Assembly (NCBI GenBank): GCA_039720395.1
Contig: CM077821.1
Coordinates: forward strand, 310,001 to 374,000
Source: Liquidambar formosana
Taxonomy: Eukaryota; Streptophyta; Magnoliopsida; Saxifragales; Altingiaceae
Direction of reading: 5' to 3'
Length of the DNA: 64,000 nt
The translations under genes and the position numbers were made by a program. Below the pieces are notes generated by a model. The model did no database searches. It had not been told where the DNA came from and worked only from the letters and a program-made list of their open reading frames with translations. Shown here piece by piece: positions 1 through 10,914 of the stretch (the first letter of the stretch is position 1; the number at the start of each line of letters is the position of its first letter).

Positions 1-288
1 GAAGATTTCTTCTTCTTCTACATTCATACTTCGTATTTTCTCTCTTCCCCATTTTTATCCGCATGACTTTGTTCTATGTTAAACAAACATGTAAAAAAAG
101 AACTAGGGGTGTCAAAAATCTATATGATAGAAGTTGGTCCACAAAAGTTCATGGTTGGCTGCTTAGACTATGAGCCTAATCATCATCTAGTCAACTAGGT
201 GTGAATCAAAAACATTGATTCTACTTAAATAGAAGATAATTACAAATTCATTTTTCCTATTAACTTTGCTTTCACTAATCAGAAACTA

Positions 289-802
289 TTTATTATTATT
301 ATTAATTCTAATGCTAAGTTTCACTAATCTGAACCTATGGCTTCACAATAATACTAACAGATAGGTACACTTACCGTCTCAGTTTAGCCCACAGAATTAC
401 ATCAGAGTGCATTGAATTTGATCTTCCTTATAATTATAGAGCAAAAGAAATGCAAAATAATGATGTAACATGATACCAATAAACAAATAGTTATATGAAA
501 TGAGAACAGCCACCTTAAGAATTGTTCCAAGCTCAATTTTGACTATTTATTATTATTATTAATTCTAATGCTAAGTTTCACTAATCTGAACCTATGGCTT
601 CACAATAATACTAACAGATAGGTACACTTACCGTCTCAGTTTAGCCCACAGAATTACATCAGAGTGCATTGAATTTGATCTTCCTTATAATTATAGAGCA
701 AAAGAAATGCAAAATAATGATGTAACATGATACCAATAAACAAATAGTTATATGAAATGAGAACAGCCACCTTAAGAATTGTTCCAAGCTCAATTTTGAC
801 TA
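289..802. repeat. 257-bp tandem duplication
   Basis: Two adjacent copies (about 289-545 and 546-802) start in a TTA-rich run and end with the same RNase H-like lead-in (AGCTCAATTTTGACTAT). By eye they are identical over the full 257 bp, which points to a recent duplication (or an assembly duplicate). The unit covers the left half of the RNase H relic that lies downstream of TNL-a. Confidence 0.9.
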
Positions 803-1014
803 TTGAGGGAGTCTGGGCAGGTTGTCTGGATGGAGCAAGAATTTGTGGTGCTTGGAGAAATGAAGATGGTTTGTTTATGGTTAATGTTTCAACGTATGCA
901 GTAGAGCACACAATTCACTATAGCAGAAGCTATGGTGCATTGAGGGAAAGGATTTCACTATAAAAAATAAAAAATAATCAACAAAGATGCTGAGAAATTT
1001 AATGAAAGCAAGTG
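781..1014 (+). pseudogene. RNase H-like (RVT_3) relic 1, downstream of TNL-a
   Basis: Plus-strand reading gives KLNF, then a glycine-rich stretch, GALRNEDG-like and FMV segments, and after a frame change AEAMALRERVLMAI ending in NESK and a stop in the better copies. This is the pattern of the plant RNase H-like domain (RVT_3) found at the C-terminus of L1-type LINE polyproteins and in small RNase H-like proteins. Here it is frameshifted, and the run AEAxALRE is altered. The same segment follows the other TNL units at about 12.1, 16.3, 21.8, 33.5 and 54.5 kb. A LINE origin is likely, but a duplicated host exon is possible. Confidence 0.6.
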
Positions 1015-1159
1015 ACTACGAGATAGCAGTATAAAAATTAGTAGTAACAAAAATATTCCCAAGCCTGTTTTCTCTACGAGATAGCAGTTCAAAAAAAAAA
1101 AAAAAAAGTTGTAATTAACCACAAGTGCGTAAAAGCGAACCACATATACTGTTTTCTCT

Positions 1160-1235
1160 AACAGCAAACACCCCCCCCCCCCCCCTCCGCTCTCTTTTTG
1201 TTTTTTTTCTCTTTTTCGGATAAGTAACAGGAAGC
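1160..1235. repeat. Homopolymer-rich stretch (poly-C, poly-T)
   Basis: A run of about 17 C is followed by T-rich sequence. It separates the RNase H relic from the 3' tail of TNL-a. No gene is seen between about 1.0 and 1.74 kb apart from tail sequence shared with the other TNL units. Confidence 0.7.
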
Positions 1236-1649
1236 CCTTTATTTCTTTTTCGGATAAGTAACAGGAATAAGCAGCGGAGCAGCTTATTCCCTTTTACTGC
1301 TCAGTAGAATCCCTTTCTATTGGAGATTGCCTATCAATCTCCAGCAAATTGATTCTCAATTCAAAATTCAAATCTGTCATTCTTTCCTTGTATATGTTAT
1401 TCATTCCTTGTATATAAGTTTACTTCTTAGACATCCCATAATCAAAGGGATCTGATAGGTGGACATCCCATAATCAAAGGGATCTGTGATATATTTTTCC
1501 TGTATAAATACCAACTGGTACATTGAATAAAATTATCACTTCACAATCTTTTACACTTTCAAACAAAATAAAAGAGATGAATAGAAAAGAAAAATGATCA
1601 CGAATGCGTATGTGATCAAAAGATCAAAATGGTTCTAAAATTCATTAAA

Positions 1650-1760
1650 GGGGGATTCTCTGTTGGAGATATTTTATTTTGCATTTTGACTTGATGATAA
1701 TGATATATCAAGATGATCCAACTTCTGGCTTTTTTTATTACTAGTAACAAATTTGATAAG
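1650..1760 (-). other. TNL 3' tail segment (repeat of the cluster unit)
   Basis: The segment around TTGACTTGATGATAATGAT and AGATGATCCAACTTC recurs after each LRR exon (about 12.55, 16.8, 22.4 and 35.43 kb). It lies just past the stop region of the LRR exon and is probably the shared 3' untranslated or terminal-intron region of the ancestral gene. It marks the unit border for counting duplications. Confidence 0.65.
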
Positions 1761-3056
1761 TAACAGAAATGTCTAACAAGGTTAAGGATTTCAATTCCTC
1801 AAGTCCCAGGATCTTAGTTAGTTTCTGACAGTCACGAGCAACCAACTTTTTAAAACTTTTTAGGTTTGACAAATCAGGAGATTTCTCGATTTTGCAACTT
1901 GCGATGTCCAACATTTCTAAGGATTCCAGTTCCTCAAATCCTTGGATCACATTTAAATTCTCCCAACCATTAAGTCTTAATTTCTTTAATTTCTTCAGGT
2001 TTGACAGATCCAGTATCCTTTCCAGTGATGTGCAGTATGACATGTGTAGAACCTCTAAGGATCTCAAAAAGCTAAGGCCCTCAACGTCAGCTAACTTCCG
2101 GCTATTAAAAAGGTTTAGCTCTTTTAGCATTCCCAAGTTTGAGAGATTTGGTAATCTTTGTAGGGATTCACAATTTGATATAAACAAGTACCTTAAAGAT
2201 TCTAACTTCTCAAGTCCGTCAAGCTTAGCTAGCTTTTCACAATCATTTACGGTCAAATTCGTCAATGATTTTAATTTCCCAAGGCCTTGAATTTGCATTA
2301 GCTTAGAGCACCCAGAAACAAGTAAGGTTGACATATTTTTCAAATTTGACAGATCCGGTAATCTTTCCATTGATTTACTGTTGTAAATAGATAGTTTGAA
2401 TAAACTTGAAGGAAGCCCCTGAAGGTATTGAAGATTCACGGAACCTACATTGAGTATCTTGAGCTGAGGAAGGTCACCGATCTCTGTTAGCCGGTAAGGT
2501 GCTAATGCTGGTTTGGCCTAAACTCAAGATCTCCAATTCAGATAATTTCTCAATATCTATAGGAATTTCCACCAGATCATAACAATAGGATAAGTACAAC
2601 TTCTTTAAACCCTTCTGTTTAGAGAGATTTGGGAATATCTTCATTGATTTGCATGTGACATGTAGACTCCTTAGACTAGAGGGAAGCTCTGGCAACCATT
2701 GGAGCTCTCCAAAGCTTAAATCAAGGGTTTGGAGGCTAGAAGGCTCACAAATGCTCCTTGGTAGGCTAGAAATCATGGTCCAACATAAATTCAAGATTCT
2801 CAGAGAGGATAGTCTCTTAATATCAGGAAATTCACCTCGCAATTCTTCAAGCGTCTCTAGATTACCAATAGCATCAGGTAACTCTCTTATGGAAGTCCTT
2901 GAAATGTCAAGCACTCTCAAACTTGTTACATTCCCAATTGATGGGTCAATTTGAACCAATGCTTCACAATCTTTAAGAATCAATATCTCCAAAGCTGCAA
3001 ATGTGGAAAAGTCGGGAAAAAAAATCAACTTTGAAGGCTTCACCCTTTTGGGTTTC
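1741..3056 (-). pseudogene. TNL-a LRR exon remnant
   Basis: Repeated LxxLxxLxLxx units read in two frames. The first part starts near DFSTFAALEILILKDC (about 3010) and runs to about 2497, where a 4-bp insertion (TAAC after CCGGC) shifts the frame. The second runs from about 2439 to 1741 and ends early, before the conserved post-LRR tail. At its 5' side a proper acceptor (ACAG) and the first codons of exon 3 (ETQKGEA) run directly into exon-4 sequence, so intron 3, most of exon 3 and the exon-4 start (MAKNLxVLNLT in paralogs) were lost in one deletion. Confidence 0.85.
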
Positions 3057-3360
3057 CTGTCAATAGTAAACCTTTAAATAAATATAGAATATTTAGGGAG
3101 TTCAAACAAAAAGACGTATGAATCCGTCTCTTTCGAAGAAAATATTAAGGATTATTTTCGATCCATACTGCAATTTTTTTTTTTTTAATTGGTTTGCGTT
3201 CAAAGAACATCAAGTCAACTAGGACCATAACCAACCCCAACCCCACCCCACCCCCTTACCACCTAGGCTAGGCTTAGAGGCCTCCATCTTGGTAAGTATT
3301 TTTGAAGGAATTATGATTCGTTTTTTCTTCCCTTTTTATAAAATAGAAAATCTGGAAATC

Positions 3361-3379
3361 TATATATATATATATATAT

Positions 3380-3410
<31 letters not shown>

Positions 3411-3411
3411 T
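3361..3411. repeat. (TA)n / (TTTA)n microsatellite at a gene breakpoint
   Basis: About ten TA units are followed by about nine TTTA units. The NB-ARC reading of TNL-a ends directly at this repeat (last coding-like residues DFPLEGYK), so the repeat sits at the deletion junction that removed the ARC subdomains. From 3070 to 3360 there is only intron-like T-rich sequence shared with the other units. Confidence 0.85.
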
Positions 3412-3725
3412 AGCCTTCTAGAGGAAAATCTCTCCTAAAGGCATGCCTGCTAGATAGTTGAAGAGAATGATTAGATTTCATTGGCGGGGGTTCGTAAATG
3501 CTATCTACTCCTAACAGATCCAGGACATGTTTGTCTCTTGTTGTAACTATTATCCTACTTCCTAGAGCAAACCACTCACGCTTTCCTACAAGCTTATCAA
3601 ATTGAGACTTTTCATCAACGTTGTCAAGAACAATGAGAATTTTCTTTCTACAAACTGTATTTTTTATCATGTCGCGTCCTTCATCAACATTAGCAATATT
3701 GTCTCGGTCTTTTCTTTTTAGGACC

Positions 3726-5295
3726 TGTGAGCGCCACGCCCGGTACCACGTAGCTCGAGAATACGCATTAGCCTCAAAGGACTAACACGGAGAGGAGTCG
3801 CTACCCAATAATGGGAACGAGTGAACCCTAGCAGGGTCTAGCTCGTCATAACCAGAGATTCGGGTTCGGAGCTAGGGTACGCAGCTGGGAAGGTGTTAGG
3901 CACCCAACCACGCCCGGTCGGAACCGACCCCCACACATGATTGATGGCTTTAATTAATCTAAATATTTAACTAAAATCAACCCTACTCATTCAACTACAG
4001 CAGCACGCAAATCATGATGATATGATGGAAACAAGAGATATAAAACAAACATAAAGAAATGACCATGCGAATTAATTAACTATCATAATAAATACAGTAA
4101 AGAGAGAAACTGTCTGCCGAGGTAAGGTGCGTACGCATCATTACTTAGTGTGTACGCACCAACGATATATGCGTACGCACCTAATAGGCATTTCACGCAG
4201 AATCACAGGACTTCACATATCAGTCTACATCATGCATCCTTAATAAAATAAAATATGCAGAAAATAAATATGAATATGAACATAGACTAAACCTAAGTCA
4301 TGCTAATCATGCTTTAGATAGAAAAATAAAATAAAATAAAAGAAGAACTGTCTGCCAATACTTTATGTGCGTACGCAGTATTATTTACTGTGTACGCATA
4401 CCATATACTGCGTACGCAATACAATAATTGCGTACGCATCTGTTGGCGATTTATGTCATCTCTCTAAACTCACTGTATGCGATCAGAAATCATATATGTC
4501 CGTTTTTGCAGATTAAAGTCTGAAACCACCTCTATGGTAACACAGGAGATTTTCATACCAGCAAAATCATCATATAATTAAGCCCTAGTCTATTTCATGA
4601 TGCTCATACAGAAATATGCATAGAGTCCTAGGTTCTCTTATGGAAAGAGTCCACTATGTGATGACATGCAATCAATATTATGCAGTTATCATGGCATTCA
4701 TGGCAGCACATTACTTTATTGAATATGAATTTTCATGCTTAATAGGTAAATTATACATACAGAATGCAAATATTACCCTCAGGGTTCTCCACTCTGATTC
4801 CTCTAAGGACTACTCCTTCTTGAACCTCCAGAATTGTAGCTTTCTACACTCTCTCTCTGTTCCTCTATTTCCTTCTCTCTCTTTCTGTTCCTATAGCTTT
4901 CCTTCTCTCTCTCTCTCTGATTTCCTCCCCTTTCTTCAGGTGTCTAGTGGGTTATATATAGGCATAGGAAGTAGGATTAGGGGTCTCTGCTGTTTTTCCC
5001 CGAAATCTAGGTCTCCTAAGCATGTTACAACACGTTCCTTGAAAGAGTTCTGATCTGGAGGGCAAATGGCCCAAAAAGAAAGGTTCTGGAAGCATAAGCT
5101 GCGTACGCACCACAAATCCATGCGTACGCACCACATTTATGCGTACGCAGTGAACTTCGTGAATTCACTATATTTCTTAGCTACAATTCTTTTGGCTCAT
5201 GTAGGCGAATTCTAAAGTTTATCAAAGTATATGAACTAACCTCATCTTAGGGTGTTTCCAATCCAACTCATCGGGTACAAAATGGGGTGTCTACA
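3726..5295 (-). mobile_element. Solo LTR (1570 bp) in the NB-ARC exon, TSD GGACC
   Basis: The element starts TGTGAGCGCC and ends GGGTGTCTACA on the plus strand, so on the minus strand it opens TGTAGACACCCC. It is flanked on both sides by GGACC (3721-3725 and 5296-5300), the 5-bp duplication expected of an LTR retrotransposon. No second LTR or coding sequence is inside, so it is a solo LTR left by recombination. It carries eight exact copies of the palindrome TGCGTACGCA and two near copies in three groups. The lineage is not certain; TGTAGACACC ends are seen in some plant Ty3-type families. Confidence 0.85.
4128..5150. repeat. Clustered TGCGTACGCA palindromes in the LTR
   Basis: Exact copies lie near 4129, 4159, 4367, 4408, 4427, 5099, 5120 and 5139, with GTGTACGCA variants at about 4150 and 4390. 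They form three groups of three or four, each spaced by about 20-30 bp. A 10-bp perfect palindrome in groups of this kind looks like a protein-binding array within the LTR promoter region. No known factor is assigned. Confidence 0.75.
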
Positions 5296-6639
5296 GGACC
5301 ATACAACAAAGTTCATTTCGCAAATCAACAAGACCCTTGTGTTGTTGTGATCTTTCTCGAACATCTACAAGGAATCTACAACCTTCAAAGAGCTCAAAGA
5401 TTTGATTGTAAATGACCTTGGCAATAGTGGTCTTGCCAATACCACCCATGCCAAGGATTCCAGCAATCTTCACAGCATCAGAGGAAACATTTAATAATTC
5501 CATCATTTCCTTCGGTTGATCCTCAATTCCAATCAAGTTCTCAGTTACATCCATGTAATTCCTCTTTAACTCTATTAAAACCTTTAAAGTAACCTTCTTT
5601 GCCAGTTCTCCTTCATGCCTGCCAAATATAATTGATATCAGAGGGAAAAACACTACAAATTAAATAAGAGTGCAACTTAAGACTCAACTGGACTTCTAGT
5701 GGAGATAAAACACTTAATTTTTTCATATCACTACATTAAAACATAGATTTAGAAATAGACTTTGGAAACTTAAAGATGAGTTTGATATCTGGCATGATAA
5801 TCAAGAAGATATTACTAATGTTCTTATAAATGATTTTTCTAATTGTTTTAAGTTTGAGGGTTGTAGGCACATGGATATGGCTATTAAATTTGTTCCTTCA
5901 ATGTTAAATGATACAGATAATAATATTTTTGTTACTCCACTCACTACAACAACAATTGATTTAGCTATTTCCCAAATGCCGGATTTGAAACCTCCAAGTC
6001 CTGATGGGCTTCAAGCTATTTTCTACAAAAAAAAAAAAAAAAAAAAATTTGGAAAATTTTAGCTCCTTCTGTCTATAAGTATGTATTTGAGTTCTTTTAT
6101 AGAGGTTAATTTCCTAGGGAATTAAATAGAACATATATTACTGTGATCCCCAAAATTGATAATCCTACAAAGTCAAATCATTTTAGACTTATTAGTTTTT
6201 GTAACATTGGTTATAAGATTATAGCAAAAATTTTGTCTAACAGATTAAAGCCTTTTTATGAAGAAAATAATTCTCCCTCTCAGAGTACTTTTGTTCCGAA
6301 TGGACTTATTTCAGATAATATTCTTATTGCTCATGAAATATGCAATGCTATGAAAAAAAAAGCGAGGAAAAACAGGTTAGATGAGTCTTAAGCTCAATTT
6401 GGAGAAAGCTTATGATAGGCTGAAATGGCCTTTTTATTAAAGCTATCATGGCTAAATTTGGATTCGATCAAAAATTTATTAGTTGGATTATGAGTTGCAT
6501 TGAATCTACTTAGTTCTCTATTTTGTTAAATGGAGTTCCAGGAAGTAATTTCTCAGCCTCCAGAGGAATTAGACAAGATAATCCATTATCTCCTTATATC
6601 TTTATTTTATGTATGGAAGCTCTTTCCACAATTTGAAGA

Positions 6640-6838
6640 AATGCCATTTCTACTCCCCTTGATTTGTTTTTTGGGTCTTTGTTGTTGCTTGCTAGGCTTT
6701 TGGTTTAGTATGTGAAGGCCTTGTTGCTTTGTTTCTTTTTGTGTTGTTGCCTGCTTTCTAGTGGTTGGGCTTTGGAGTCCTTGTCCAATCCTGTATTTCT
6801 CTCTTTTGATTAATACAATTGTTACTTATCAAAAAAAT
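6640..6838 (+). mobile_element. Nested LINE 3' end
   Basis: A T-rich, non-coding stretch ends GATTAATACAATTGTTACTT followed by ATC and an A run. This is the usual 3' tail form of a truncated plant LINE inserted on the plus strand. It interrupts the RT reading of the older LINE. Confidence 0.5.
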
Positions 6839-6932
6839 GTACTTTCTAGAACAGGAAGAGAAACTTTGATTAACTCGGTTTCCTCCAGTGTTAGTCAGCA
6901 TGTCATGAATTGTTAATTTATTCCCTTCTAAG

Positions 6933-7990
6933 CATGGTTAAGAGTCTCGGTCTCGGTCCACGTCGCGTTTCGGTCTCGGTCATCTCGGTCTCATCCAACC
7001 CGTCGCGTCTCGGGCGAGATGTAACTTTATGTATGCAATAATGTTCGAAAAAATTCAAAAAAATCATAGAAATTTTTTTAAAATATGATGATTACATTAG
7101 AACCATCAAATAAACAAAATAATAAACTTCAGGCATATAATATTTTCAAAAACATAAAAATGGGCGCTAGCACGCTTCTATAACATGAAAAAAATACTAT
7201 CTTTAAGTTTAGATATCGAATATAATATAAAGAATATAAATAAACATCACATATCAATGATGAGTAAATAATATCACATATGTTTCCCAACCACACAACA
7301 TATCATAGATTCAAATGTATTCATGCATTTTTTGTTTTTTTTTTTAATAAATAACAGAAAATTCAACATTAAAAAAAAAATTATGCATATATGTTCCCCA
7401 AAACTAAAACCAAATGGGCTGGCCACTTAAGTGGTTCTCAAAGAGTCGAACCATTCAAGCGAGTCTTACCCAAAAAGAAAAAAAAGCACTCAGCGAGAAA
7501 GAAACTGAAGGTGAGACGGAGTGAGTGCTCCCAGCGACGGTCGACGAGCAGCGATGGCCGACGAGAAGGATGTCGCTACTACCCACCGGAGACAACCAAA
7601 TCTGAGAAAAGAGCACTAGATCTGGATTCGAGAACCTCGAGCAACTCCCGAAGCCATGAAGTGATGATTACAAACCCAATTCACCCTCGAATGCCTCGAC
7701 CCTCACCAGATCTTTTTGTCTGAGAAGTGGGAAGCTATCGTGAAAGTGGGAAACTACTGCAAATTGGTACGAGAAATCTTGATGGTTTAGATGAGATATC
7801 GTTCGAAACCCACTGAGAAGCTGATATCTCGACCTTCTCGTCCCGATTCGTTCGAGATCTCGATGTTATCGGACGAGAAAGGGGGTAAACCATATATTCT
7901 TATACAGACGGCATTTATCGTCTCGGGCATGGACGATCTCGTGTTGACCCGGCGAGATCTCATGCGAGATGATCGAGACTTTGAACCATG
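6933..7990. mobile_element. Non-autonomous hAT-like element, 8-bp TSD CTTCTAAG
   Basis: Ends are CATGGTTAAGAGTCTCG on the left and CGAGACTTTGAACCATG on the right, which are imperfect inverted repeats. Both sides carry the same 8-bp CTTCTAAG (925-932 before 7 kb; 7991-7998). Eight-bp duplications are typical of hAT transposons. Within about 100 bp of each end the motif TCTCGG / CGAGAT recurs many times, as expected of subterminal transposase-binding repeats. No transposase is seen; a reading at 7391-7723 looks like incidental or captured sequence. The LINE frame resumes on the far side. Confidence 0.88.
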
Positions 7991-8185
7991 CTTCTAAGAT
8001 AAGAGATGATATAGATAAAATTCAACAGAAATTCTTTTCGAATAAAAATTTAGGGAAAAATTTTATGGCTCTTAGGAATTGGGATATGGTTTGTTCCCCT
8101 AAAACAGAAGGTGGTTTAAGTATTCATAATACTTCTGACACTAAATTTTCCAGTATGGGTAAGCTTGAATGGCGTATTTTGTTAA

Positions 8186-9180
8186 GGCTAGCGCTATTCG
8201 CACTCCAGCCATAACCTCGCACACTCCCCATTTTCTTTATGTAATATGGAAGGATGAAAAAGCCCTTAATCATTAGGTGAAGAAATTGACAGCTTCTTCT
8301 TCATACTTTTTCCCCTTTTTTTGGGTATGTTCTGCTACTTCATCTGGTCGCAAGACGGTGGGCCTAGCGGTTTCCGACGTAGCCACGTCAACAAAAATGG
8401 TGTGTGCTGAAGTTGCTCACATGGTGGACTCTTTCATACGTTTTCACCATTTTTAGCGAACCCATGACCACCAAACCGTCCACCACCACTACTTAGAAAT
8501 ACAATTTTGCAACAAACAGAGCACCGATTGAAGGAATTGAAAGAATAAAACCTCACCATAGACCAATTGCATCATAGACCCATATACTTAATTTCACCAA
8601 AAAATAAAATAATAATAAAATAAATAAAATAAACATCTACTTGAAAACTAGAACTTCCAACAACCTCTTGATTCGCATCACCCAACACCTATATCTCAAC
8701 CCCACAACATCATTTCCACTCATCTCCATCCAATCCTAAAAATCATATCTGAAACTTCAACCTGACATAACCCTTAATCCCCTCCCTCATCCCAAACTTG
8801 CTAACATGATTAAGAGGGTCTCAGTTTGAACTTAGATGGGTTAAAGGGTTAACTATATATTGTGTGAGTAAAATGGCTCTCGTTACCCTTTGCACGTAGA
8901 GTTGCAAGTGGTGGTGTTGGGTGGGTTAATGGAGTTTTGTAGATGTTGTAGTGGGTAGGTTTCAAATAGTTGTAGAAGGGATGAAGGAGGTGAATGAAGG
9001 ATGATGCTTACAGGTTGAGGAGATGAAGGATGATGCTTTCGCCCACTTTCTCTTTCTTCTCAAACCTGACTCATCTGAGCATGGGGACGAATAGTGGGAG
9101 GTTTTTTTGTCTTGTAAATGACATAAAGAAGATGGAGGAGTACGCGAGGTTATATGGCTGGAGTGCGAATAGTGTTGGCC
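8186..9180. mobile_element. Terminal-inverted-repeat element nested in the LINE
   Basis: The left end begins GGCTAGCGCTATTCGCACTC and the right end reads GAGTGCGAATAGTGTTGGCC. The two are inverted repeats of about 28 bp with a few mismatches. The flanks TTTTGTTAA and TTTGTTTAA suggest a degraded 8- or 9-bp duplication, so a hAT or MULE origin is possible. LINE coding sequence resumes at about 9185. No transposase was recognised inside. Confidence 0.75.
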
Positions 9181-10391
9181 TTTGTTTAATAGAGATAAAT
9201 TTTGGATTAAAATGGTATGAGCAACGAATTTGAACAAGTATAATTTCTTTCAAGTCCTACCAAAAAATCAAGATTCATGAGCGTGGAAAAATATACTCAA
9301 AGGATGTGACCTTGTTAGTCATGGTATTTGATGGTCTTTAGGAAATGGGAAAGATATTTATTTTTGGGTGGATAAAAGGCTAGCTAATAAAGCTATATTC
9401 GAACTAGTTCCTAGACGATATCTTAATAACAGTAATTGGGATCTGAAAGTTGAAAGTTGCTGATGTTATTCGTCTAGATAGGACATGGGATCAAGTCATC
9501 AAGATTACATTAAATCTCTTGTAGAGGAAACATTAGCAAGAAAAATATTGGATTTTCATATTCCAATTATGGATGTTCTTGTCTTCCTGATAAGATCTGG
9601 TGGGGTCTAGCTTCCAATGGACATTATTTGGTCAAAACAGCTACCTGGCTTTATAGAGAGTTGAGATGTAAAAAGAAAGCATCTATAAGGATAAACAATA
9701 AGAACAAAATTATTTGGATTTAGAAGTTGAGTAGTGCTCCTAAGATTAAGAATTTTTTGTGGCTATTGATCCATGAAAAACTTTATGAATAGAAAATTTC
9801 TTGCTAATAGAGGTTTAACAAGGATATTTCATGTCCTTTTTGTAGTTAAGAAATTGAAGATCTTAATAATTTGTTTATGATTTGTACTATTGTCAAAGAA
9901 GTGTGGAATTTGGTGAGTAGTCCTTGGCCTGTGCCTACTGATAATGACAATGATTTGATTAATTGGATTTGGAATTTTAACTAATGTTATTCCAGAAAAA
10001 GTAAAAATTCAAATTATGTGATGGACAAAATTGCTAATCCGCTTTGGCAAATTTGGTGTGCAAGGAACAATGTTATCTTTAAGAATGAGACTTTTAATAA
10101 ATTTTCAATTATTGAACAAGCTAATAATCTCTTTGCAAATTATCTAATTGATATTTTTACAAATAATATTCATTTTGAGAATTCCAAAGCTTGTAAAAAT
10201 AAGAATTGTAAAAAGAATTCAAAGTTTATTAGATGGATTCCTCTGGATCAGGTCCTCTGGATCAGGAGTGGGTTAAATTAAATTTTGATGGCTCTGTTAA
10301 TAAAAAGAATTTAAGTACTCCATACTAAAGAAATTGGGTCAATTTGATCATACTACTGTATAAAATAGGGGGTTTAGCATGAGTGAATTAC

Positions 10392-10914
10392 TCGTTAGTC
10401 TCTTTCCTCAATTCCCATCCCCTGAGTTCCCCAACCTTTCTCATGGCGTCCTCCCATCCCTATACAATCGTTCCATCAAAACGCTTCTTGTGATTTCGAA
10501 AGGCCTGCTCGAAACTTCCCGTTTGATGTCGTACATCTGAAGGCTCGACGTCGTAGAAAATAGGTAAAATCTTCTGCCCCAGAGTTGTGCGGCACTCGAC
10601 CATCTGGGCGAGCTCAAGTAGGCACCATTTGCTAGAAGCATAGTTTTTGGAGAAGACAGGAATGGAAATTTTGGATTCCTTGATTGCTTTGAGCAGCTCC
10701 GGGCCGATCACTTCTCCTACGCGAAGCTCATTATCGTCCCTAAAGGTGCGAATTCCAGAATCGACGAGATCATTGTAGAGGTAATCGGTGAAGCCGTAAC
10801 GAGTGTCTCCGCCTCTGAAACTCAACAAGACTTCATATTCCCCTCCTGAAGCGTAGGCGGATGCGGATGAAGCGTTCCTAGCAGTACTGGGACTTGGGAT
10901 TCGTTTTTGCTTCT
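10392..10914 (-). pseudogene. TNL-a TIR exon
   Basis: The frame reads KQKRIPSPSTARN, then EYEVLLSFRGGDTR, the BB-loop region GIRTFRDDNELRVGE, and SSKWCLLEL with the NADase glutamate, then DVEPSDVRHQTGSFEQAF. A single TAG at 10460-10462, where paralogs have CAG (Q), truncates it before the final helix (GWEDAMRKVGELRGW). The exon ends at 10392 with GA followed by GTAATT. The N-terminal codons are lost because the TRIM element joins directly to this exon. The start has a basic KRxPSPS tail like TNL-d, not the membrane anchor of TNL-b and TNL-c. Confidence 0.88.

Larger units (their letters stand above)
3411..5618 (-). pseudogene. TNL-a NB-ARC exon, split by a solo LTR
   Basis: The exon begins after a GGCAG acceptor at 5618. 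Visible motifs are the linker IGIEDQPKEMMELL, P-loop GMGGIGKTT (about 5430), RNBS-A FEGCRFLVDVRERS, kinase-2 LIVLDNVD (second Asp changed to Asn), and RNBS-B GSRIIVTTRDKHVL. A 1570-bp LTR with a 5-bp target duplication interrupts it after NELCCMV. Taking out the LTR and one duplication leaves the frame open, so the insertion came before, or without, other damage here. GLPL, RNBS-D and MHD motifs are missing because the exon is truncated at the TTTA repeat. Confidence 0.9.
5740..10310 (+). mobile_element. L1-type LINE ORF2 remains in TNL-a intron 1
   Basis: Plus-strand pieces read as a decayed non-LTR polyprotein: the endonuclease-RT linker (RLWKLKDEFDIWHDNQEDI, about 5750), RT with PSPDGLQAIFY near 6000 and FRLISFCNIGYKIIAKILSNR near 6180, a downstream RT part (NWDMVCSPKTEGGLSI, about 8070), a zf-RVT region near 9600-9900 (PKIKNFLWLLIHEKL), and the start of RNase H (KLNFDGSVNKKN, about 10275). 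Many stops and frameshifts are present. Two inverted-repeat transposons and a second LINE 3' end are nested inside. It lies opposite to the host gene. Confidence 0.85.
1741..10914 (-). pseudogene. TNL-a: TIR-NBS-LRR pseudogene
   Basis: All TNL parts are present in order on the minus strand: TIR exon (10392-10914), NB-ARC exon (5618 down to 3411, split by a solo LTR) and LRR exon (3056 down to 1741). Intron 1 is swollen to about 4.8 kb by an L1-type LINE with nested insertions. Lesions: the start region is replaced by a TRIM; a TAG stop lies in the TIR at 10460-10462; an LTR sits in NB-ARC; NB-ARC stops at a TTTA repeat before GLPL, RNBS-D and MHD; exon 3 is almost wholly deleted; a 4-bp insertion shifts the LRR frame near 2497. 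By family it was an intracellular immune receptor; it cannot make one now. Confidence 0.9.

Noticed and set aside
757..963. Open reading on the plus strand
   Set aside because: It is one frame of the frameshifted RNase H relic; the second half lies in another frame, so it is not a gene.
3726..5295. Reading the 1.57-kb block as a native intron of TNL-a
   Set aside because: It has no GT...AG borders, interrupts NB-ARC where no paralog has an intron, and carries a 5-bp duplication and TG...CA ends.
7391..7723. Basic reading of 110 codons within the hAT-like element
   Set aside because: It may be captured coding DNA, but nothing was recognised and much of it overlaps the CGAGAT-rich repeats.
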